From Saccharina japonica (lineage: Eukaryota > Sar > Phaeophyceae > Laminariales > Laminariaceae), in assembly GCA_008828725.1 (NCBI GenBank), contig MEHQ01000728.1, forward strand, positions 67,833 to 131,832: 64,000 bases of DNA, given 5' to 3'. The first letter of the stretch is position 1; every line of letters begins with the position of its first letter. Below, piece by piece: positions 58,263-64,000 of the stretch. The notes below the pieces were generated by a model. It made no database searches. It was not told the DNA's origin and worked only from the letters and a program-made list of their open reading frames with translations. Both the position numbers and the translations under genes were made by a program.

Positions 58263-60997
58263 AGAGTTCGAGATGCCCGGCGTCGTCATGGTCGACAGCC
58301 ACATGAAGTTTCCTACAGCCTCCCTTTACGGCCGGTGTCCTCCATGCTCGCCCTCCTCTCTTGGACCAGTTGCGGGGATGTCCGATGACGAATTCACGCC
58401 AAAACGATTCAACGCTCTCTCAATATACGCCTTCTGCGTAATCTTTAATGTCCCCAATTCCCAGTCGCGCTTGAAAGCACAGCCAGTGTACCAAGTTAGT
58501 TCTCGGGAGGTTATTCGTGGGAATGTCATATCTAACGCGGCTTGGGAGTCTCTGCATCTATCGTCCGATCCTGCAACCACGACGTGATCTAAATGAACGG
58601 CGATAATCAGTCATATCTCGCCGTCCACAACCATGCGAAAAACATGTGCGGATCAGTCCTACACTGCTCCGTACCGTACTCTACCACTGTCTCTACAAAA
58701 CAATCCGACCCACTGCCGTCTGCTCTGCTTTAGGCGATACAGTGATCGGTTGAGACGAACGATCCTTCCTGGCATGCCACCACACCCACCGGGTAGTTTC
58801 ATCTATATATTATCTCGTAATCCAACTTCGCGCGAAAGTAATCCTGAGCGACACCTATATGGTTTGTTTCAAGCTATGCTCGTTGAGAACAGCCGCCAGA
58901 AAATCAACTGACGCTAACGAGGGAGTCACTGCGACCGTGTGGAAGCAACCTACATCATGCGCCTGGCTAAACCCCTTAGCCACAAGTGTAGCTTTTGTCC
59001 GTACTATCAGGCATCCGTGTGCGCCTTGTCGGTAAGCACCCACTTCGCACCCACATATTTTCGTCCTTGCGGCGGTGTCGCATATTCGTATGTACCAGTC
59101 GTTTGAGACCGTCCAACTCAAGCATCACGGCCTCGTGCCACGCCGCTTGATATCATGAACGCTCCACGTTTTCCGCGGACTGCGGGCGTGGCTCTACGAC
59201 TGCCGGAAAACACTCAGGGTGCACATGCTTAACTCCCCTTCGTTCTCCGCAGGACGTCCAGCCATAATGGCCATTGCGTCCTCCGTGGTCCAGGATGTAC
59301 TCTGCAGGATACTCCCAGACTTCGTCCACTAGTACGCTGCCTTCCGCAAGCAGCGCATCCACAACCTCAGGGTTCATGCTTAGCTGCCGCGCCGGTTGCT
59401 TTCGGCCCTCCCTTCCGGGGTCGAGGGGGCGTCCGCTGCGCTCCCTTGAGATGAACCCATCATCTCGGCTTCTTCGGCCCTCCCTATCGGGGCCAAGGAG
59501 GCGTCCACCGCGTCTCCTTCAGACGAACCGATCGTCTCGGCTGTGCCGTCGCCGGCATCACCGGCGGCTGGTGCCTGCTGCGTGAGCGCTTGCAAAAACA
59601 CATCCAGATCAAAACCCCGCGTCGCGTCGAGGTCGTTCAGGTGAGTCAGATCGTCGTCCAGCTCATCTACCACCCCTCGCCACCTTGATCTGACGTGCTC
59701 TCGTCGTCTGCGACGGGCCCCCTCTCTTCCCTAGACGAGGAGTAATTCGTCTGGCCAGGTGCAGGTGGTGCAGGCGACACGCGTTGCTAGGTGGCGCCTC
59801 TAGTCAGCACTAGGTGTAGGGTAGGTAAAGCCACTCCTGTGCTTTCGCCTGTGGCTTATTCTCCCTATTTACCTTACAGTAGCCAGGCTTGAGGAAGGGT
59901 CAAAGTGCTACCGGGGGGGGGCTACCATGCCACCATGCCACATCTCATACGACGACTCGCTCTCTGGGTTGGCGGTGATCGCTGTCGGTCCAAGTCATCG
60001 CACTCCCAGTGGGACAGTCCAGCCCATAACGACGCAGTTACCGGTATTTGCGCGCCGGGAACAAAAATCACAAGCCTGGATTCGGCCAGCCATTGCGGCA
60101 GGCTCGATCAAACCTAGCGCGCCCTCTGCTACCCCGCTGAATTGGGGGCTGTCGACCGTCGTCAACTCCTGCTTGATACCTCTCGATCTACACAGATCTC
60201 CGAACTTCCTACCGTGACATTCTCTGCAGATTTATTGGGTGGGCCAGATGACAATGCCCCACCCAGGGCATTGCCAAAGCACCTGAGTGATATGACCACC
60301 CTCGCCAAAACAAATGAATGACAGACGTCAATTAATTAGTAGCCGTGTTGGTTCCAGCCATCGTATGAAGAAGTAAGTGCGCGATGATCCACATCAGTGA
60401 GTACTAACATCCGTTACACCACAAGATCCATACCCACCTAGGAAACCCGGGGAGGTATCCCGGATGTCCCCTGACGACCACAGCCATCAACATGTGATCG
60501 AACGATTACCACCTTGGAAGGGATACCGTCTGCACGTGTATCCACAAAGAACGCGGCTCGAACGACTCCGCGACTTCCGACTTGTGGCTCATACAATACA
60601 CCCACGTACGCCGTGAAAAGTCGTCGTGCGCTATGAGCGTGTGCCGTTTCCTCCCGATAGACTCTACCACCTTTGGCCCCTTCAAACCCTCAAAAACCCT
60701 CCCAGTTATACTGTCTCTCCTCTTGTGTGCGTGGACTGAATGATGCCTTTGCGAAGACCTTTCGCCATAGAGCACCCCTTGCACTCCAGCAGCTCCCCCC
60801 TCGAGGACGATCCCTTTCTGATCCACGGCCTCGGCAGAGTAGAACCTCATGAGAGTGTTCAGTAGCGCGATGGAAGTCGTTGGTGTGAATCGTAGAGTTG
60901 TTGAGCGGTTGCTTCGGGGCGAGTACAGCTCAGGGTTTTCCCCTATTAACACCACTGCTGTCGACCTTGTAGCCGTAAAGGCCGAAGAGGGTCCCAC
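58255..60997 (-). pseudogene. Decayed Ty1/copia pol (integrase, linker, reverse transcriptase)
   Basis: Minus-strand pieces run in the copia order. 60997-60430 is pre-integrase and integrase core (HKRRDSITGRVFEG, TLIAHDDFSRRTWVYCM, MSHKSEVAESFE, SKVVIVRS). 59673-59153 is the acidic linker before RT (LNDLDATRGFDLDVFL, SMNPEVVDALL). 59121-58855 is the RT start (RTKATLVAKGFSQAHDVGCF, VTPSLASVDFLAAVLNEHSL). 58600-58326 is late RT (LTWYTGCAFKRDWELGTLKI, AYIERALNRFGV). 58320-58262 is MWLSTMTTPGIS, the G-x-x-MWL-x-x-x-TRPDI motif near the RNase H start. Stops and frameshifts interrupt it, the YVDD region and LTRs are not seen, and the 3' end is cut at the satellite. Integrase before RT distinguishes copia from gypsy. 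Confidence 0.78.
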
Positions 60998-61139
60998 TAC
61001 GGAAACACATGCAGTGCTCTGGCGCGATTTCAGCGAATATCAACAGCAAATACAATTACGTATCGATTCGAGTATCGAACTGCATGTCGCCGAAGGAGTC
61101 TTAGATTAAAATTGACCACCCGCTTGGTGCTGTGTTGTC

Positions 61140-61484
61140 TTACCCAAACATGATATACATCAGCGGCGCGTAAGACGAGATGTAGATTTGAAGGCTGGCG
61201 CCGATCACGATCGCCCAGTCGTTGCCGCGTTGTCTCTTGGGGGTCTCGACCCGTGTGCTCGTGCTCGATCCAATGCAGTACGTCGCTACGTTCTCAGTAC
61301 CCCCCCGCCACCCCTCACGACCTTCAGTATCTCGTCTATCGCCGTGTCTGCCAGCGACTTGCTCTATAGAGCACACCGCCGGAACGGAGTGCATAACGAA
61401 ACGGTCGGGCAGTGCCACCGCGCGCAGGTGCTCCTGCAGGACGCCATCATACGCGATGCGGTATCCAAAATAAGGCGGGTCCAT
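61140..61484 (-). other. Open reading frame of 114 codons, unknown
   Basis: The minus frame contains VLQEHLRAVALPDRFVMHSV and ends with a hydrophobic tail (DWAIVIGASLQIYISSYAPL). The adjoining plus-strand stretch at 61545-61765 is also open (LYGSHLTLNGCALDATTR). No domain recognised. It could be a fragment of a membrane-protein gene or chance. Confidence 0.2.
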
Positions 61485-62101
61485 TTACATAGATAGCTGG
61501 CTCAGCAGGCGGGCGTCGTCAATGAGACGTGGTATATTCTCCTTGCATGACAGCGCCTGGATGAGTCGCGGCTGTACGGGTCCCATCTGACTCTGAACGG
61601 CTGCGCACTTGACGCAACCACGCGAGATGAAGCGTTACAATTCGGTGTCAATGTAGCAGGAATGCGCCCGCGAGGTACGGTCAGCGAATACCGTTCCTGG
61701 GAAATAATCCGCGTTATACGGGCAGCGATGTTCTCCGATGTGAGTCGACGAGGAAGTCGTTTACGCAACCCCGCCGCGCACGTATAAGGCCAGTGTGTCG
61801 TGAAGCGGATGGCCTTGCAGGACTAACCCGCCCCAAAATCAACGGCGTACCAACCGCAATGACACAGCGGAAGCAATAGTTGTGTAGTCACCACTGCCAG
61901 GACACAGCCGTGTCGGCAATGGCCATGCGCCAACCGTTCTGCGACGCAGCATTGTCTGCACTAAGTTGTGTAGCAGCGGCGCGACCAAGTCCGCTACACG
62001 ATAGCAGTGGTGCAGCCACGGTCTCTACAAGACAGCGGTTCTCGCTAACAGCGGCGTGGCGACCACGAGGTCAGAACTACCTGTACATTAGTAGTGGTCT
62101 A

Positions 62102-62355
62102 GACGCGTGCTACGGTAGAGGTAGCCCTTTCTGGCTGAATCGTTTTCTGAACGATCGGGCTCCTTAACCCAAATTCGTCGGACTTTCATCCATTCTTGTG
62201 ACGAAATATGTTTCAGAGTATACTTTGGTCATGAGGTTTCTCATCCGGCGGCCCTTGTATTTTCCTCCAAACTCATTTTTTCGGTCAAGGTATGACGCTC
62301 CATAAGTGAGGAGCTCAGAAAAAACAGGGTGCACCTCTCTATCGTAGCATGCGTC
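62102..62355. mobile_element. MITE family 1 (254 bp), TCTA target duplication
   Basis: Ends GACGCGTGCTACGGTAGAGG and CTCTCTATCGTAGCATGCGTC. TCTA flanks both sides (62098-62101 and 62356-62359). Same length and orientation as the copy at 13079. Confidence 0.9.
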
Positions 62356-62435
62356 TCTAGAGGAGCGGCAACTATTGACAGTGGCGTCAGCAACAGCTGT
62401 GTACCTGGGTCCCAGAAGAGTTCACAACAAAATAT

Positions 62436-62692
62436 AATCGTAGAGGAGGAATTTTTGGCTGAAGAGTTTTCTGAATGATCGAGCTCCTTAACCCAAATTC
62501 GTCGGACTTCTTCCATTCTTGTGTTGCCATTTTTTTCGTTGCATGCTCAGGCCATGGGATTCATCATCTGGTGGCACTTGAAATTTCCTCCAAAATCATT
62601 TTTGTTTTACTTACTATTAGCATAGAGCTCCCCAAGTAAGGAGCCTCAGAAAACTCTGTAACATGGTGCCCACCTCTACGGTAGCAAGCGTC
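62436..62692. mobile_element. MITE family 1, diverged copy lacking the left tip
   Basis: The left end is reduced to AATCGTAGAGGAGG and the right end is CACCTCTACGGTAGCAAGCGTC. The interior blocks TTTTTGGCTGAAGAGTTTTC and CCTTAACCCAAATTCGTCGG are clear. Confidence 0.75.
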
Positions 62693-63515
62693 ACACGAAA
62701 CCGTTCGCCGCGGTCCAGGTAACGGGACAATTGGAACTCATCGTGTGTTACGGACTCACGCAGTATCAACCGCATGAAAAATGCCATCGTTAAAGCTTCC
62801 ACAGGATGGACCCCCGTCGGCGCAAGGATACGCTCCGAAATTTCTGCCTAGCGCGCATCTCAAAACCCTCTCCCCGCCCCACGAAAAACGCCATATGGGG
62901 GCATGGTCAACCAAAACCGATAGAAACGCCTCATTCATCCCCAGCCTGTCGGAAAACCGAAAACGCGCGCGATGCATCCATTCCGATAGCTGCCGTGCTT
63001 ACGTTGGTGACAGTGACGCACCGCACCACATGCTAACGGATGAATGTAGGCCAGCCCGTTGAAAAGGAGGTACGTCCCACGCAGGTCCTAAACCACCGAC
63101 GCGAAAAGTCGAGAGACGAAAAGCTCTGTCGCGTCGAGTCACGCTGCGAACTTGAATCGCAGGCGCCGCCACAATAAGCGCGTAGCCTATTGAAAAAGGG
63201 GTTATATCCCACGCATATCCTATATATACAAAACACCGCCGGCAATGTTTTTACCGGCGCGAAGTTTTACGATAAATGTTCCATCGCGTCGCGGCTTGAC
63301 CTGCGATCACGAGCGCATCGACGCAAAGCGGCTCGTCCCCTCCCCACCCTTTCTCGCGCGTTGCCTCTGAGTGTCGCTACTGTTCTTCCGGCCCGTCTTC
63401 TCCCGGTGCGAGCACGAGAGGTTTGGCTCGGACTATCCGCATGTCCTGCATCGGCTTGTCCTCCGAGTTTACCGCCACCATGCCCATCCGCCGAACCACC
63501 TTGCAACCAACAGTC
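62693..63515. other. No assignable gene
   Basis: Both strands have moderate open stretches, for example minus 62977-62756, without a recognised domain. A GTTGAAAAGGAGGT...CCCACGCA block at 63058 recurs diverged at 63188. Confidence 0.35.
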
Positions 63516-63519
63516 AAGC

Positions 63520-63690
63520 CGGGGTGCGATCAACGATCAAATCGGGGGGCGGTCAACGGTCAAGTCGGGGTGCGGTCAACGGTCAAATCGGGGTGTGATC
63601 AACCATCAAATCGGGGTGTGATCAACGGTCAAGTCGGGGTGTGATCAACGGTTCAAGTCCGGGTGTGATCAACGCCCCAAGTCGGGATGC
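63520..63690. repeat. 27-bp minisatellite
   Basis: Units of the form TCGGGGTGTGATCAACGGTCAA repeat about six times with a period near 27 bp. Variants have GGGCGGTCAACGGTCAAG and GATCAACCATCAAAT. Confidence 0.88.
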
Positions 63691-64000
63691 GAACAACCGG
63701 TCACGGGCGTTACATTATGGTCAAGGCGGTCCGGGTCGAGACCTAACAACTTCAAATCCTGTAGTGAGTGGGGGCTCTCATGACAACGAAGGCCGCATCG
63801 CGCTTACACAAAACGTATGAAGAACGATGTACGATACTCGTATATATGTGTTTCTACAATCGGGCGGGAGTTCTCTTCTTGGGACCGCAGAGGGGGGACG
63901 TGACAAAAATAGATGGCAACAACAGCGTCGAACACACAAAGCAGCCCGGACTGTTGGGGGTGGGTGGTGGCGCCTGCTGTACCCGAGCAACAGCGCGAAG

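Noticed and set aside
63640-63665. tRNA T-arm-like GGTTCAAGTCC
   Set aside because: It is one variant of the 27-bp minisatellite; no acceptor stem or anticodon arm can be paired around it.
63520-63690. CRISPR-like array
   Set aside because: Units are contiguous and vary within the repeat, with no unique spacers; this is a minisatellite in a eukaryotic context.

Overview
This is a eukaryotic window: intron-rich, roughly half GC, loaded with microsatellites and mobile elements, and without operons, tRNA or rRNA genes. The organism is not certain. A secreted beta-helix gene with polymorphic-outer-membrane-protein-like repeats, a secreted Cys-rich module gene, Ty1/copia, DIRS-like and LINE relics and TTAGGG-type interstitial telomeric DNA together fit a stramenopile alga (brown-alga or diatom-like) best. 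This is an inference.

Only two host genes can be rebuilt with confidence, both by matching splice phase and coding sense. Gene A (minus strand, 9136 down to the left edge and beyond) encodes a signal peptide followed by Cys-rich modules, each ending in a CC doublet. Most modules sit one per 111-nt exon with phase-1 introns on both sides, and a 628-bp exon-plus-intron unit has recently amplified. Gene B (plus strand, 30162-43638) encodes a signal peptide followed by F-x-x-x-A-x-F-x-x-N type beta-helix repeats, mostly one per short exon of 66-93 nt with phase-2 introns. Both look like secreted or cell-surface repeat proteins built by exon duplication.

The region between them (about 9.2-30 kb) is a graveyard of elements: short inverted-repeat elements of several families, a LINE endonuclease relic (16.6-17 kb), a degenerate DIRS-like tyrosine-recombinase retrotransposon (18.8-22.1 kb), and a 374-bp element with 34-bp inverted repeats and an 8-bp target duplication that carries telomere-like repeats (27.39-27.76 kb). 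One 254-bp inverted-repeat family with 4-bp target duplications is scattered at 13-17 kb, 40 kb and 62 kb, and one copy holds a nested Tourist-like element.

From 48 to 58.3 kb lies a satellite of about 295-bp units. It is split by a 1,608-bp element with about 380-bp inverted repeats and TA target sites, and by a young 4,877-bp LTR retrotransposon with effectively identical 284-bp LTRs, a gag-like reading region and no pol. A decayed Ty1/copia pol (minus strand, 58.25-61.0 kb) abuts the satellite. The remainder (61-64 kb) holds two more copies of the 254-bp family, a 27-bp minisatellite and nothing assignable.
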